Below, one piece after another: positions 34,268 through 43,403 of a stretch of DNA of 64,000 nucleotides (its first letter is position 1; each line of letters opens with the position of its first letter). Below the pieces are notes generated by a model that worked only from the letters and a program-made list of their open reading frames with translations, was not told the origin of the DNA and did not search any database. The translations under genes were made by a program, and so were the position numbers. Source of the stretch: Rhodophyticola sp017644125. Its GTDB lineage: Bacteria > Pseudomonadota > Alphaproteobacteria > Rhodobacterales > Rhodobacteraceae. Location of the stretch: NCBI RefSeq assembly GCF_042140125.1, contig NZ_CP159473.1; one strand, given 5' to 3'.

Positions 34268-34705
34268 TCACGGCAGGCGCGCGATCCGGACGAGACACCG
34301 GCGCAACACCGCCTCTTCCTGATCCGTGAACTGCGCCGTCATGGCGCTGTCGAAACGTTGGGCCGCGCCAAGCAGATCGGCAAAGACACGCTCCCCCATC
34401 TGGGTCAGGCCAAGACGTTCCAGGCGCCGGTCGGTCTCCAGCACTTCGCGCGACAGGTAGCGCTTGCGCTCCAGCGCGGCGACAGCGCGGCTGACCTTGG
34501 TCTTGTGAATGCCCGAGCGCGCGCAGATCTCCTTCGCGGTCATTGCGCCGAAACGGCCCAGATGAAACAGAACCCGCCATTCCGTCCGCAACATCCCGTA
34601 GCGGCCCTTGTAGTGCTGCTGAAACTCCAGGCTTGATGCCTCGGCCGCCTGCGTCAGCAGATAGGGCAGAAAGTCTTCCAGATCGAAGGGGGCTTTTTGG
34701 GTCAT
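34268..34705 (-). CDS. MarR-family transcriptional regulator
   Basis: 145-residue winged-helix regulator: GRYGMLRTEWRVLFHLGRFGAMTAKEICARSGIHKTKVSRAVAALERK is the HTH, and DRRLERLGLTQMGERVF the wing. It is divergent from the aromatic catabolic operon at 34887, and a perfect TTAGTT-N8-AACTAA palindrome lies just upstream of its own start. A repressor released by an aromatic acid or CoA ester is the expected behaviour (inference). Confidence 0.93.
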   Translation of the reverse strand: MTQKAPFDLEDFLPYLLTQAAEASSLEFQQHYKGRYGMLRTEWRVLFHLGRFGAMTAKEICARSGIHKTKVSRAVAALERKRYLSREVLETDRRLERLGLTQMGERVFADLLGAAQRFDSAMTAQFTDQEEAVLRRCLVRIARLP

Positions 34706-34724
34706 TCGGGCAGACTAGGCCTTG

Positions 34725-34744
34725 TTAGTTACAAAACCAACTAA
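34725..34744. promoter_or_regulatory. Probable MarR operator
   Basis: Perfect inverted repeat TTAGTT-N8-AACTAA in the 181-base divergent gap, 20 bases upstream of the MarR start. Size and symmetry fit a MarR-dimer site. It probably controls both the regulator and the fumarylacetoacetase operon. Confidence 0.65.
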
Positions 34745-34886
34745 TATCCAACCCGCGTTGGGGAGGGAGGACCCGCAACTGTCCGTCGCGGACACCGGTC
34801 CGCTGGCCATCTGCCGGGCGGACCGTATACGCTCTTTCCCATGTCAGATTGATCTTGTGCCAACCGCACCGAAGGAACGCCGCACC

Positions 34887-36143
34887 ATGCCATTGATGAA
34901 AAGCTGGGTCGCCTCGGCCAATGATGCCGATACCCCGTTTCCGTTGAACAATCTGCCCTATGGTGTCTTTTCCACCGGTGACGAGCCCCCGCGCTGCGGC
35001 GTGGCCATCGGCGACATGATCCTGGACATGGCCGCCGCCGAAGAGGCCTGGCTCATCGATCTGGGGGAGCCCGATCTCTTTTCAATGCCGTTCTGGAACG
35101 ACGTCATGGAACTGGGCCCCGAGGCGTGGGAGGCGCTTCGCGCACGGCTGATTCAGATGCTGGCCGAAGGGTCCGCCGATCGGGGCGCAGTCGAACCGAT
35201 GCTGATACCAATGGAGCGGGCCACGCTGCACATGCCGCTGGTCGTCGCCGAGTACACCGATTTCTACGCAGGCCGGCATCACGCCACCAATGTCGGTACG
35301 ATGTTCCGGGGCGCCGAAAACGCCCTTCCGCCGAACTGGCTGCATATCCCCATCGGATACAACGGCCGGGCGTCCTCGGTCGTAGTGTCGGGCACCGAGA
35401 TCCGCCGGCCCTGGGGCCAATTGAAGGGACCGAATGACGATCTGCCGCGCTTCGCGCCATCGGCCCGGTTCGACATCGAGCTTGAGATGGGCGCCATCGT
35501 CGGCACCCCGTCGGAAGGGCCCATCACGGTTCAGGAGGCGGACGATGCGATCTTCGGCTATGTCCTGCTGAACGACTGGTCGGCACGCGACATCCAGGCC
35601 TGGGAGTATCAGCCGCTCGGCCCGTTTCAGGCCAAGGCGACCGCGACCACGATCAGCCCCTGGATCGTTACCAAGGCGGCACTGGATCCGTTCCGCGTGG
35701 ACACCCCGCCACGCGAGGTCGAGTTGCTCGATCATCTGAAGGATTGCGGGCCGATGCTCTACGATATCGAGCTTTCGGTGACGCTGGCGCCCGCCGGCAA
35801 AGCCGCCACCACAATCGCGCGCACCAATTACAGGGAAATGTACTACTCCGCCGCGCAGCAACTGGCGCATCACACCACATCCGGTTGCCCGATGAATGCC
35901 GGCGACCTGCTTGGATCGGGCACCATTTCAGGTGCGGAGCCATCCGCGCGCGGCTCTCTGCTTGAGCTTAGCTGGGGCGGCAAGGAGCCCATCACGCTTG
36001 AGACCGGCGAAGAGCGGTCCTTCATCGAGGACGGCGACACGCTGACGCTGACAGGCGCGGCAAGGGGCGACGGGTACAAGATCGGGTTCGGCGATTGCGT
36101 GGGCACGGTTCTGCCCGCCGCCGAAGACCCTTACGCGCGCTGA
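34887..36143 (+). CDS. fahA: Fumarylacetoacetase
   Basis: 418 residues from the ATG at 34887 (MPLMKSWVASAND), the usual N terminus of the bacterial enzyme. Hydrolyses fumarylacetoacetate to fumarate and acetoacetate, the last step of homogentisate breakdown. Family marks: YTDFYAGRHHATNVG (metal and catalytic His), DDAIFGYVLLNDWSARDIQAWEYQPLGPFQAK (metal-binding Asp), and SGCPMNAGDLLGSGTISG. It leads a seven-gene operon that ends with maleylacetoacetate isomerase, so both last steps of the pathway are present. Confidence 0.95.
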   Translation: MPLMKSWVASANDADTPFPLNNLPYGVFSTGDEPPRCGVAIGDMILDMAAAEEAWLIDLGEPDLFSMPFWNDVMELGPEAWEALRARLIQMLAEGSADRGAVEPMLIPMERATLHMPLVVAEYTDFYAGRHHATNVGTMFRGAENALPPNWLHIPIGYNGRASSVVVSGTEIRRPWGQLKGPNDDLPRFAPSARFDIELEMGAIVGTPSEGPITVQEADDAIFGYVLLNDWSARDIQAWEYQPLGPFQAKATATTISPWIVTKAALDPFRVDTPPREVELLDHLKDCGPMLYDIELSVTLAPAGKAATTIARTNYREMYYSAAQQLAHHTTSGCPMNAGDLLGSGTISGAEPSARGSLLELSWGGKEPITLETGEERSFIEDGDTLTLTGAARGDGYKIGFGDCVGTVLPAAEDPYAR

Positions 36144-36146
36144 TCC

Positions 36147-36503
36147 GTGATCGCGCTCGACCATATCCAGATCGCCATTCCACAGGGCGGAGAGGCGAAA
36201 GCCCGTGCCTTCTGGTGCGGGGGTCTGGGCCTTGCGGAGATCGACAAACCCGAAGCGCTGAAGGCGCGTGGCTGTCTGTGGGTGGCGCTTGCGGGATCGG
36301 AGCTGCATCTGGGCGTGGACGAGCGCTTCACCCCGGCACGCAAGGCCCATCCGGGCTTTGCGGTCGACGATATCGACAGGATCGCAGCGCGGATCTCGGC
36401 CTCCGGCCAGTCGCCGCACTGGGACACAACCATCAAGAACCGCCGCCGGTTCTTTGCCGAAGACCCCTTCGGTAACCGGCTTGAGTTTCTGCAGAAGGAC
36501 TGA
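36147..36503 (+). CDS. VOC (glyoxalase/bleomycin-resistance) family protein
   Basis: 118 residues starting at a GTG 3 bases after fahA. One VOC repeat pair: ALDHIQIAIPQGGEAKARAFWCGGLGLAEIDKP at the start with the metal-site His, and FFAEDPFGNRLEFLQ with the closing Glu. Such single-domain proteins are dimeric metalloenzymes or binding proteins; the substrate here is unknown but is probably an intermediate of the aromatic pathway. Confidence 0.88.
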   Translation: MIALDHIQIAIPQGGEAKARAFWCGGLGLAEIDKPEALKARGCLWVALAGSELHLGVDERFTPARKAHPGFAVDDIDRIAARISASGQSPHWDTTIKNRRRFFAEDPFGNRLEFLQKD

Positions 36504-36507
36504 ACAC

Positions 36508-37458
36508 ATGGCCAAGGCATTCGCATCGCAAGGCGACATGACGGAAAAGAAGATCAGCTTCACCGAGGTGGGCGAAGGGCTTTACGCCTTCACCGCCGAG
36601 GGCGATCCGAATTCCGGCGTCATCATCGGCGACGAGTCCGTGATGATCATCGAGGCGCAGGCGACGCCGCGACTGGCGAAGAAGGTCATCGAATGCGTGC
36701 GCTCGGTCACCGACAAGCCGATCAGCCATGTGGTGCTGACCCATTATCACGCCGTGCGCGTGCTGGGCGCCTCGGCCTATGGCGCCGATCAGATCATCAT
36801 GTCCGACACCGCCCGCGCGATGGTGGTGGAACGCGGGCAGGAGGACTGGGACAGCGAGTTTCAACGCTTCCCGCGTCTGTTCGAAGGGCATGAGAGCATC
36901 CCCGGCCTGACCTGGCCCACCACCACCTTTTCCGAAAGCATGACCGTCTATCTGGGCAACCGCCGGGTCGATATCATGCATCTGGGCCGCGCCCATACGG
37001 CGGGCGACGCGGTGATCTGGGTCCCGGATCAGGAGGTGATGTTCACCGGTGATATCGTGGAGTACCACTCGGCCTGCTACTGCGGCGACGGGCATTTCAG
37101 CGACTGGGGCGAGACGCTCGGCAACATCGCGTCGTTCCAGCCGCGCAGCATCGCGCCGGGGCGCGGTGACGCGCTGGTCGGCCCCGAAATGGTGGAGGCC
37201 GCCATTCGAAACACGTCCGATTTTGTCATGTCGACCTATGCGCCCGCCGCCAGGGTTGCGGCGCGCGGCGGCACCCTGAAGGAAGCCTGGGACGCGGTCC
37301 GCGCCGCATGCGATCCGAAATTCGCCGATTACGCGATCTACGAGCACTGCCTGCCCTTCAATGTCGCCCGCGCCTATGACGAAGCGCGCGGGCTGGATAC
37401 GCCGCGCATCTGGACGGCGGAGCGGGACCTGAAGATGTGGGAGGAATTGCAGGGATGA
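36508..37458 (+). CDS. Metallo-beta-lactamase-fold hydrolase
   Basis: 316 residues. The fold is clear (GLYAFTAEGDPNSGVIIGDESVMIIEAQATP; HLGRAHTAGDAVIWVPDQEVMFTGDIVEY). The usual metal motif HxHxDH reads HYHAVR here (about residues 78-83), so one Asp and one His ligand are replaced; the later His and Asp (GRAHTAGD, FTGD) are kept. It may bind a single metal. It sits between the VOC and DinB genes in the aromatic operon; a hydrolase acting on a ring-cleavage product or thioester is plausible. Confidence 0.85.
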   Translation: MAKAFASQGDMTEKKISFTEVGEGLYAFTAEGDPNSGVIIGDESVMIIEAQATPRLAKKVIECVRSVTDKPISHVVLTHYHAVRVLGASAYGADQIIMSDTARAMVVERGQEDWDSEFQRFPRLFEGHESIPGLTWPTTTFSESMTVYLGNRRVDIMHLGRAHTAGDAVIWVPDQEVMFTGDIVEYHSACYCGDGHFSDWGETLGNIASFQPRSIAPGRGDALVGPEMVEAAIRNTSDFVMSTYAPAARVAARGGTLKEAWDAVRAACDPKFADYAIYEHCLPFNVARAYDEARGLDTPRIWTAERDLKMWEELQG

Positions 37459-37985
37459 GCGTTGCCTATTTCCGGTCGCTGGCCCGGAACAACGCCTGGG
37501 CCAACGCGACGCTTTTCGAAACGGTCTGCGCCCTGCCGAAGGGGGTCTACCACAGGGAATTCCCAAGCTTCTTCGGCACGCTCGCGCGGACGCTGAACCA
37601 TATCTACGAGGTCGATCTGTACTATATCGACGCCCTTCTCGGCGGCGGGAAGGGACGCGCGATCTTCCGGCGCGAGGATATCGACGAACCCTTCGCCCTT
37701 GCGGCGGCGCAGAGAGAGGCCGACGCCGCGCTGATCGCGGCCTGCGATGGCCTTGCCGATGCTGATCTGCCGCGCAGCGTGACCGTCGAACGCCCCGACG
37801 GCCCGTCGCAGGAGCGCACCGATCACCTTCTTCTGCATCTGTTTCAGCATCAGATCCACCATCGCGGGCAGGTCCATGCGCTGTTGAGCCAGGCAGGGGT
37901 CGCCCCGCCGCAGCTTGATGAGTTCTTCCTCGTCTGGGACCGCGCGGAAACCGCGAAACCCTATTGGAAGGACGGCACAGAATGA
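37455..37985 (+). CDS. DinB-family putative metal-dependent protein
   Basis: 176 residues. The DinB four-helix pattern is present with the three His: LNHIYEVDLYYIDAL near 50 and LLHLFQHQIHHRGQVHALL near 132. Related proteins include thiol-dependent isomerases and transferases (for example mycothiol-dependent maleylpyruvate isomerase), so an isomerase role in this aromatic operon is possible but not shown. ATGA overlaps with both neighbours mark translational coupling. Confidence 0.88.
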   Translation: MSVAYFRSLARNNAWANATLFETVCALPKGVYHREFPSFFGTLARTLNHIYEVDLYYIDALLGGGKGRAIFRREDIDEPFALAAAQREADAALIAACDGLADADLPRSVTVERPDGPSQERTDHLLLHLFQHQIHHRGQVHALLSQAGVAPPQLDEFFLVWDRAETAKPYWKDGTE

Positions 37986-39607
37986 CCCAGTCCCGATACC
38001 GCCTCGCCTTCGAGCTTTACCCGTATCGGAAGGTCGCGGCGCAGGATGCGCCGGTGCCTGAACGCCACCCGATCGTCGTTGTCGGCGCGGGCCCGATCGG
38101 CATTGCGACCGCGCTGGATCTTGCGCAGCGGGGTCAGCCGGTGCTGGTGCTCGACGATCACGAAGGCATCGGCGAAGGCTCCCGCGCGATCTGTTTCTCG
38201 CAACGCTGTCTTGAAATCGCGGACAGGCTCGGCTGCGGTGCCGCAATGGTGGAAAAGGGCGTTGTCTGGAACGTGGGAAAGGTGTTCCACGGAGATGACC
38301 GCGTGTTCGAGTTCAATCTGCAACCCGAGGCCGGCCACAAGAACCCCGCGTTCATCAACCTGCAGCAGCCCTATTTCGAGAAGTTCCTGATCGATCAGGT
38401 CCGCGCCGAGCAGGACAGGGGGCTGGAAATCGAGATCCGCGGCCGGAACCGGGTCACGGCGCTGGAGGACCGGGGCGATTGCATCGCGCTGTCGGTCGAC
38501 ACGCCGGACGGCCCCTATAGTCTTCATACCGACTGGCTGATTGCCTGCGACGGCGCACGGTCTCCGCTGCGCGAGATGATGGGGCTGGGTTTCGAGGGCC
38601 GCGTGTTCGAGGACAATTTCCTCATCGCCGACGTGAAGATGAACGCCGATTTCCCGACCGAACGCTGGTTCTGGTTCGAACCGTCCTTCAAGGATGCCGG
38701 GCAGTCCGCGCTGCTGCACAAGCAGCCCGACGATATCTGGCGGATCGACTTCCAGCTTGGCTGGGATATCGACCGCGAAAAGGAACTGGACGAGGCGAAT
38801 ATCCGCGCCCGCGTCGATGCGATGCTGGGGCCGGAGGCGCAATACGAGCTGGAATGGACCTCCATCTACACGTTCCAGTGCCGCCGGATGGAACGGTTCC
38901 GCCACGGCCGCGTGATGTTTGCCGGCGATGCGGCGCATCAGGTCTCGCCATTCGGCGCACGCGGCGCGAACTCGGGGATGCAGGATGCCGAGAACCTTGC
39001 CTGGAAGCTGGATCTCGTGATCCGCGGGCTGGCCCCCGAGCATCTGCTAGACACCTATTCCGAAGAGCGGGTTTTCGGGGCCGACGAGAACATCCTGAAC
39101 TCGACCCGGGCGACCGATTTCATAACCCCCAAAACCGAGATCAGCACGCTGTTCCGCAATGCGGTCCTGACACTGGCGCACACGCACGCTTTTGCAAGGC
39201 CTCTGGTCAATTCCGGCCGCCTGTCCGTACCTTGCGTCTATGACGGTCTGTCCCTGACGAGGGAGGATCGACTGGCCGGCGCCCCCGCCCGCACCCGCCC
39301 GGGCGCGCCGTGTGTGGACGCGCCCTTGCGCGACGGGTTTCTGCTGGACGCGCTCGGCTCGGGCTTCACCCTTCTGGCGCTCAACACCGACGCGCCGGAA
39401 ACATTTTCCGAAGCCGGTCTCGACGTTGCCCAGCTGGCGCTTGGGGCCGACGACGACCCGACCGGCGCGCTGTCCGCGCGCTATCTGGGCCAGGCCGGCG
39501 CGGCCGTATACCTCATCCGGCCCGATCAGCATGTGGTCGCCCGCTGGCCTGCCTTCGACGAGACCGCCACCCGCGCGGCGCTGCGCCGCGCCACAGGACA
39601 GGAGTAA
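37982..39607 (+). CDS. FAD-dependent aromatic monooxygenase (MhpA/PHBH-like)
   Basis: 541 residues. The FAD-binding GxGxxG is in IVVVGAGPIGIATALDL (about 31-47), the DG motif in WLIACDGARSPLREMMG (about 186-200) and the GD motif in VMFAGDAAHQVSPFGARGANSGMQDAENLAWKL (about 315-345); a thioredoxin-like C terminus follows. Enzymes of this group hydroxylate phenols such as 3-hydroxybenzoate or 3-(3-hydroxyphenyl)propionate using NAD(P)H. In this operon it probably prepares the ring for cleavage to a maleyl- or fumaryl-product. The ATG overlaps the DinB stop. Confidence 0.9.
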   Translation: MTQSRYRLAFELYPYRKVAAQDAPVPERHPIVVVGAGPIGIATALDLAQRGQPVLVLDDHEGIGEGSRAICFSQRCLEIADRLGCGAAMVEKGVVWNVGKVFHGDDRVFEFNLQPEAGHKNPAFINLQQPYFEKFLIDQVRAEQDRGLEIEIRGRNRVTALEDRGDCIALSVDTPDGPYSLHTDWLIACDGARSPLREMMGLGFEGRVFEDNFLIADVKMNADFPTERWFWFEPSFKDAGQSALLHKQPDDIWRIDFQLGWDIDREKELDEANIRARVDAMLGPEAQYELEWTSIYTFQCRRMERFRHGRVMFAGDAAHQVSPFGARGANSGMQDAENLAWKLDLVIRGLAPEHLLDTYSEERVFGADENILNSTRATDFITPKTEISTLFRNAVLTLAHTHAFARPLVNSGRLSVPCVYDGLSLTREDRLAGAPARTRPGAPCVDAPLRDGFLLDALGSGFTLLALNTDAPETFSEAGLDVAQLALGADDDPTGALSARYLGQAGAAVYLIRPDQHVVARWPAFDETATRAALRRATGQE

Positions 39608-39611
39608 CCGG

Positions 39612-39794
39612 ATGGCCCTGACTCTTCAGCCCAACATCCCCGATCAGGACGGGTTCTATCAGGAATTGCTGGCCGCCCATGACGGCCTCGACAAGGCCGA
39701 AAGCGATGCGCTGAATGCGCGGCTGATCCTGATCCTGTGCAACCATATCGGTGACCGCGAGGTGATCGCCGCGGCGCTCAGGGCCGCGAAATGA
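39612..39794 (+). CDS. DUF2783 protein
   Basis: 60-residue protein (DQDGFYQELLAAHDGLDKAESDALNARLILILCNHIGD) matching DUF2783, a small family found beside FAD monooxygenases and fumarylacetoacetase in aromatic catabolic operons. Function unknown. ATG at 39612 has GGAG-like upstream sequence; the stop overlaps the next start by ATGA. Confidence 0.85.
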   Translation: MALTLQPNIPDQDGFYQELLAAHDGLDKAESDALNARLILILCNHIGDREVIAAALRAAK

Positions 39795-40417
39795 GCGAGA
39801 CGCTGCTGTATGATTACCCGCGTTCCTCGGCCAGCTACCGGGTCCGAATCGCGCTCAACCTTGCGGGCATCACGTATCGCACCGTCCGCGTCGATCTGCT
39901 GGCAAAGCAGCACAAGTCCGACGAGCATCTGGCGCGCAACCCGCAAGGCCTGGTCCCTGTCCTCCAGATTGACGGCCACCGGCTGACCCAGTCGCTTGCG
40001 ATCCTCGACTATCTCGATCAGACACGCGATCTGGGCCTCTTGCCGAAAGAGCCCGCGGCGCGCGCCAAGGCGCAGGCGCTGGCCCATGTGCTCGCCGTCG
40101 ATGTGCACCCGGTTTGCAACCTGTCGGTGGTGACACATGCCACCGGCGGTCAGGACCCCGCGCGCAGCGGTTGGATGCGCCATTTCATCCGGCCCGGGCT
40201 GCTGGCGTTCGAAGCCTTGCTTGGCGACTTCACCCGGGCGCCCTTCACCATCGGTCCCCGGCCTTCCCTGCCCGATCTGTGCCTGATTCCGCAGCTTTAC
40301 AACGCGGATCGATGGGGTGTGGATTATGCCGATTGCGCCCGTATCCGCGCGGTCAGGGCGGCCTGTGCGGCACATCCCGCCTTTACCGCCGCTGCGCCGG
40401 ACACGGCCGGACCCTGA
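39791..40417 (+). CDS. maiA: Maleylacetoacetate isomerase (zeta-class glutathione S-transferase)
   Basis: 208 residues. The zeta-class glutathione site SSASYRVRIALNLAGI (about 12-27; SSCS-like with the third residue Ala) and NPQGLVPVLQIDGHRLTQSLAILDYL with the cis-Pro and Ser are visible. It converts maleylacetoacetate (or maleylpyruvate) to the fumaryl isomer using glutathione, giving the substrate of fumarylacetoacetase. Last gene of the operon that starts at 34887. Confidence 0.93.
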   Translation: MSETLLYDYPRSSASYRVRIALNLAGITYRTVRVDLLAKQHKSDEHLARNPQGLVPVLQIDGHRLTQSLAILDYLDQTRDLGLLPKEPAARAKAQALAHVLAVDVHPVCNLSVVTHATGGQDPARSGWMRHFIRPGLLAFEALLGDFTRAPFTIGPRPSLPDLCLIPQLYNADRWGVDYADCARIRAVRAACAAHPAFTAAAPDTAGP

Positions 40418-40569
40418 AGAAACGGCACCGGCGCCCCGTCGCGTTCAAGCGTGGGGCTGGTGGCGACCATACCCTCCACGGGGCTTTACGCTAAGGCAAG
40501 CGGGCGGCATACTTTCAACGCCTGTGACCGGCATCAAGACCGGCGCGGGCCTCAGGGAGGACGCGCCCG

Positions 40570-41508
40570 ATGATCCGGGAAACACCATTCGAAAAATGGT
40601 ATGATGACCTGCATGCGATCTGCGGGGCCTATGACGGCGTGCCGCAGCGTGGCCAGCGGGCCGTCAAGGGCCGGATCGGGGTGCATGCGTTCGATCATCT
40701 GGACGTGGCGGATGTCTGGGGCGATGTCGCCAAGATCGAGCGGGACCGCGCCGGGATCAGACGCGATGACAACGAATACATCTTCTTCGTGATCGAAATG
40801 TCGGGCACGCTTGCGGTCGATCACAACGAAACCCAATCGCGCCTTGCGCCTGGGGATGCCGTGCTGCTCGACAGCACCAAGGAGGGTGTGCTCCATCTGG
40901 CCGAGAACAGCAGCCGTCTGATGTCGGTCCACCTGCCCCGGCAGAGCTTTCTGAGCGAGCGTCGGCCGGGTGTGCACATCGGCAGGAAACTCGCCGCCGC
41001 GACCCCCGTCGCCAGAACGCTGACCCGCCATTTCTTCCGCTTCTTCAACGAAAACGGGGCAGGCGAGCGTCAGGGCAACGCGTCGCTGCTCTATGACATG
41101 ATCCATCTGGCCTTTTCGCGCCCGGAGGACGGACTGGCGGGCATCACGCTGAGCGATGCGGCAAGCCGTTATGATCTGGCCCTTGATCTGATCGACACCC
41201 ACCTGACCGCCGATTACCTGTCGCTTCCCTGGCTTGCCGGCCAGCTTGGCGTCTCGGAACGCCAGCTTCAGCGGCTGTTTCACGCCCATGAGACCAGCTT
41301 CATCGATCTGGTCCGGTCAAAACGCTATCGGTTCGTGACCGAACATCTGAACCACCTGCCTCATGTTCACGGCCGGATTTCCGACATTGCCTATCGGGCC
41401 GGGTTTCAGGACCTGTCGAATTTCAACCGGGGCTTCCGGGCCCGCTTCGGGATGAGCCCGCGCGACTATCACCGGGGCCGCCGGACGGCCCCGCCCCACA
41501 TGGCGTAA
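40570..41508 (+). CDS. AraC-family regulator (FeaR-like)
   Basis: 312 residues. N-terminal cupin-like sensing domain (FFVIEMSGTLAVDHNETQSRLAPGDAVLLDS) and a C-terminal double HTH: LSLPWLAGQLGVSERQLQRLFH and GRISDIAYRAGFQDLSNFNRGFRARFGMSPRDY. Similar to FeaR, which activates aromatic-amine catabolism. It precedes the acyl-CoA ligase/PQQ dehydrogenase genes in the same direction, so it is likely their activator. Confidence 0.9.
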   Translation: MIRETPFEKWYDDLHAICGAYDGVPQRGQRAVKGRIGVHAFDHLDVADVWGDVAKIERDRAGIRRDDNEYIFFVIEMSGTLAVDHNETQSRLAPGDAVLLDSTKEGVLHLAENSSRLMSVHLPRQSFLSERRPGVHIGRKLAAATPVARTLTRHFFRFFNENGAGERQGNASLLYDMIHLAFSRPEDGLAGITLSDAASRYDLALDLIDTHLTADYLSLPWLAGQLGVSERQLQRLFHAHETSFIDLVRSKRYRFVTEHLNHLPHVHGRISDIAYRAGFQDLSNFNRGFRARFGMSPRDYHRGRRTAPPHMA

Positions 41509-41600
41509 AATGCCGAGACTCCGGATTTCCTTCGCGGCACGATGGATATCCAACGGAGATCTGGCCCGGCGCGCCGCGCCGACAGATCAAGGAGAATGAC

Positions 41601-43337
41601 ATGCACGAAGGCATTGCGCCTGCCCGGCAGGCCGAATTGGGTGTCGTGCCCGTGGGAAAGGCCCATGTGACGGGCCGGACGGACGAACCGCTGATCGAAC
41701 GGACCATCCCGGCACTTCTGGCCGACACGGTGGCGCGGTTCCGCGACCGCGAGGCGGTGGTGTTCCGCGCCCAGGGCATTCGCTGGACCTGGGGGGAGTT
41801 CGCGGCCCGCGTCGATGCGCTGGCCGGCGGGATGATGCGTCTGGGTCTTGCAAGGGGGGACCGCTGCGGGGTCTGGGCGCCCAACCGCTATGAATGGCTG
41901 TTGGCGCAATTCGCCACGGCGCGGATCGGCGTTATCCTGGTCAATATCAACCCGGCCTATCGCCTGCATGAGCTGGAATTCGCGCTGGCCAAGACCGGGT
42001 GCCGCGCCTTGATCCTGCCGGAACGGTTCAAGTCGTCGGAATATCTCGCCATGCTGCGCGTCGTGGCTCCCGAACTGGCCGAGGACGCGCCGGGCGAACT
42101 GGATGCCGCCAGCCTGCCCGATCTCCGCCACGTGATCGTGATGAGCGACGCCCGCCATCCGGGATGTTTCGGCTTCGCCGACGTCGAGGCGATGGGCGCG
42201 GAGGTGCCCGTTTGCGATCTGGACGCGCTCACCGCGACGCTCGACCGCCACGATCCGGTGAACATCCAGTTCACCTCGGGAACCACGGGCATGCCCAAGG
42301 GCGCCACGCTGACGCATCGCAACATCGTCAACAATGCCCATTTCGTCACCGCCGCCATGAAGCTTTCCGAGGCCGACAGGCTGTGCATCCCGGTTCCGTT
42401 CTACCATTGTTTCGGCATGGTCATGGGCACGCTTGGCTGCGTGACAAAGGGCGCCGCGATGGTCGTTCCGGGTGAAGGGTTCGATCCGGTCGACACGCTT
42501 ACCGCGGTGGCCGAAGAGGGCTGTACCGCGCTTTATGGCGTGCCCACGATGTTCGTCGGAATGCTGGAGCATCCGCGCTTTGCGGAGTTCGATCTGTCCA
42601 GCCTGCGCACCGGGATCATGGCCGGTGCCCCCTGCCCCATCGAGGTGATGAAACAGGTCCAGCGCGACATGCACATGCACGAGGTGACCATCGCCTATGG
42701 CATGACCGAAACCAGCCCTGTGTCGTTCCAGTCCGACACCGATACCCCGCTCGACAAACGCGTGGGCTCGGTCGGGCGCATCCAGCCGCATCTGGAAGTG
42801 AAAATCGCCCGCGAGGACGGCTCCGTCGCGGATATCGGCGAACAGGGCGAGTTGATGACCCGCGGCTATTCGGTGATGCAGGGCTATTGGGACGAACCCG
42901 GCCGCACCGCCGAGGCCATCGACGAAGAAGGCTGGATGCATACCGGCGATCTGGCGACGATCGACGGGGAGGGGTATTGCAACATCACCGGGCGGGTGAA
43001 GGACATGATCCTGCGTGGCGGCGAAAACGTCTACCCGCGCGAGATCGAGGAGTTTCTCTATACGCACCCGGATGTCAGCCAGGTGCAGGTCTTCGGGGTG
43101 CCCGATCACAAATACGGTGAAATCGTCGCTGCCTGGATTGTGCCGAAACCCGGCGCGACCCCGACCGAAGAGGGCATCCGCCAGTTCTGCCGCGATCAGA
43201 TCGCCCATTTCAAGGTGCCCGCCCTGGTGCGCTTCAAACCCGAACTGCCGATGACCGTAACCGGCAAACCGCAGAAATTCGTCATGCGCGACGCCATGGT
43301 CGAGGAACTGGGGATCGATATCGAAAAGACCGCGTGA
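41601..43337 (+). CDS. Acyl-CoA synthetase (AMP-forming, medium-chain type)
   Basis: 578 residues, full length. Adenylate-forming motifs: QFTSGTTGMPKGATLTHRN near 225, AYGMTETSPVSF near 370, and DMILRGGENVYPREIE near 470 followed by the catalytic-lysine region (TGKPQKF). It activates a carboxylic acid to its CoA thioester. Together with the PQQ alcohol dehydrogenase and the CoA-transferase downstream it may process an alcohol through its acid to CoA. Confidence 0.93.
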   Translation: MHEGIAPARQAELGVVPVGKAHVTGRTDEPLIERTIPALLADTVARFRDREAVVFRAQGIRWTWGEFAARVDALAGGMMRLGLARGDRCGVWAPNRYEWLLAQFATARIGVILVNINPAYRLHELEFALAKTGCRALILPERFKSSEYLAMLRVVAPELAEDAPGELDAASLPDLRHVIVMSDARHPGCFGFADVEAMGAEVPVCDLDALTATLDRHDPVNIQFTSGTTGMPKGATLTHRNIVNNAHFVTAAMKLSEADRLCIPVPFYHCFGMVMGTLGCVTKGAAMVVPGEGFDPVDTLTAVAEEGCTALYGVPTMFVGMLEHPRFAEFDLSSLRTGIMAGAPCPIEVMKQVQRDMHMHEVTIAYGMTETSPVSFQSDTDTPLDKRVGSVGRIQPHLEVKIAREDGSVADIGEQGELMTRGYSVMQGYWDEPGRTAEAIDEEGWMHTGDLATIDGEGYCNITGRVKDMILRGGENVYPREIEEFLYTHPDVSQVQVFGVPDHKYGEIVAAWIVPKPGATPTEEGIRQFCRDQIAHFKVPALVRFKPELPMTVTGKPQKFVMRDAMVEELGIDIEKTA

Positions 43338-43403
43338 AGCGGCAGGCAAGACAAGGGGACTGACGGCACAGACATTCGAAACAGACCCGTAGGGAGGACC
43401 AAG

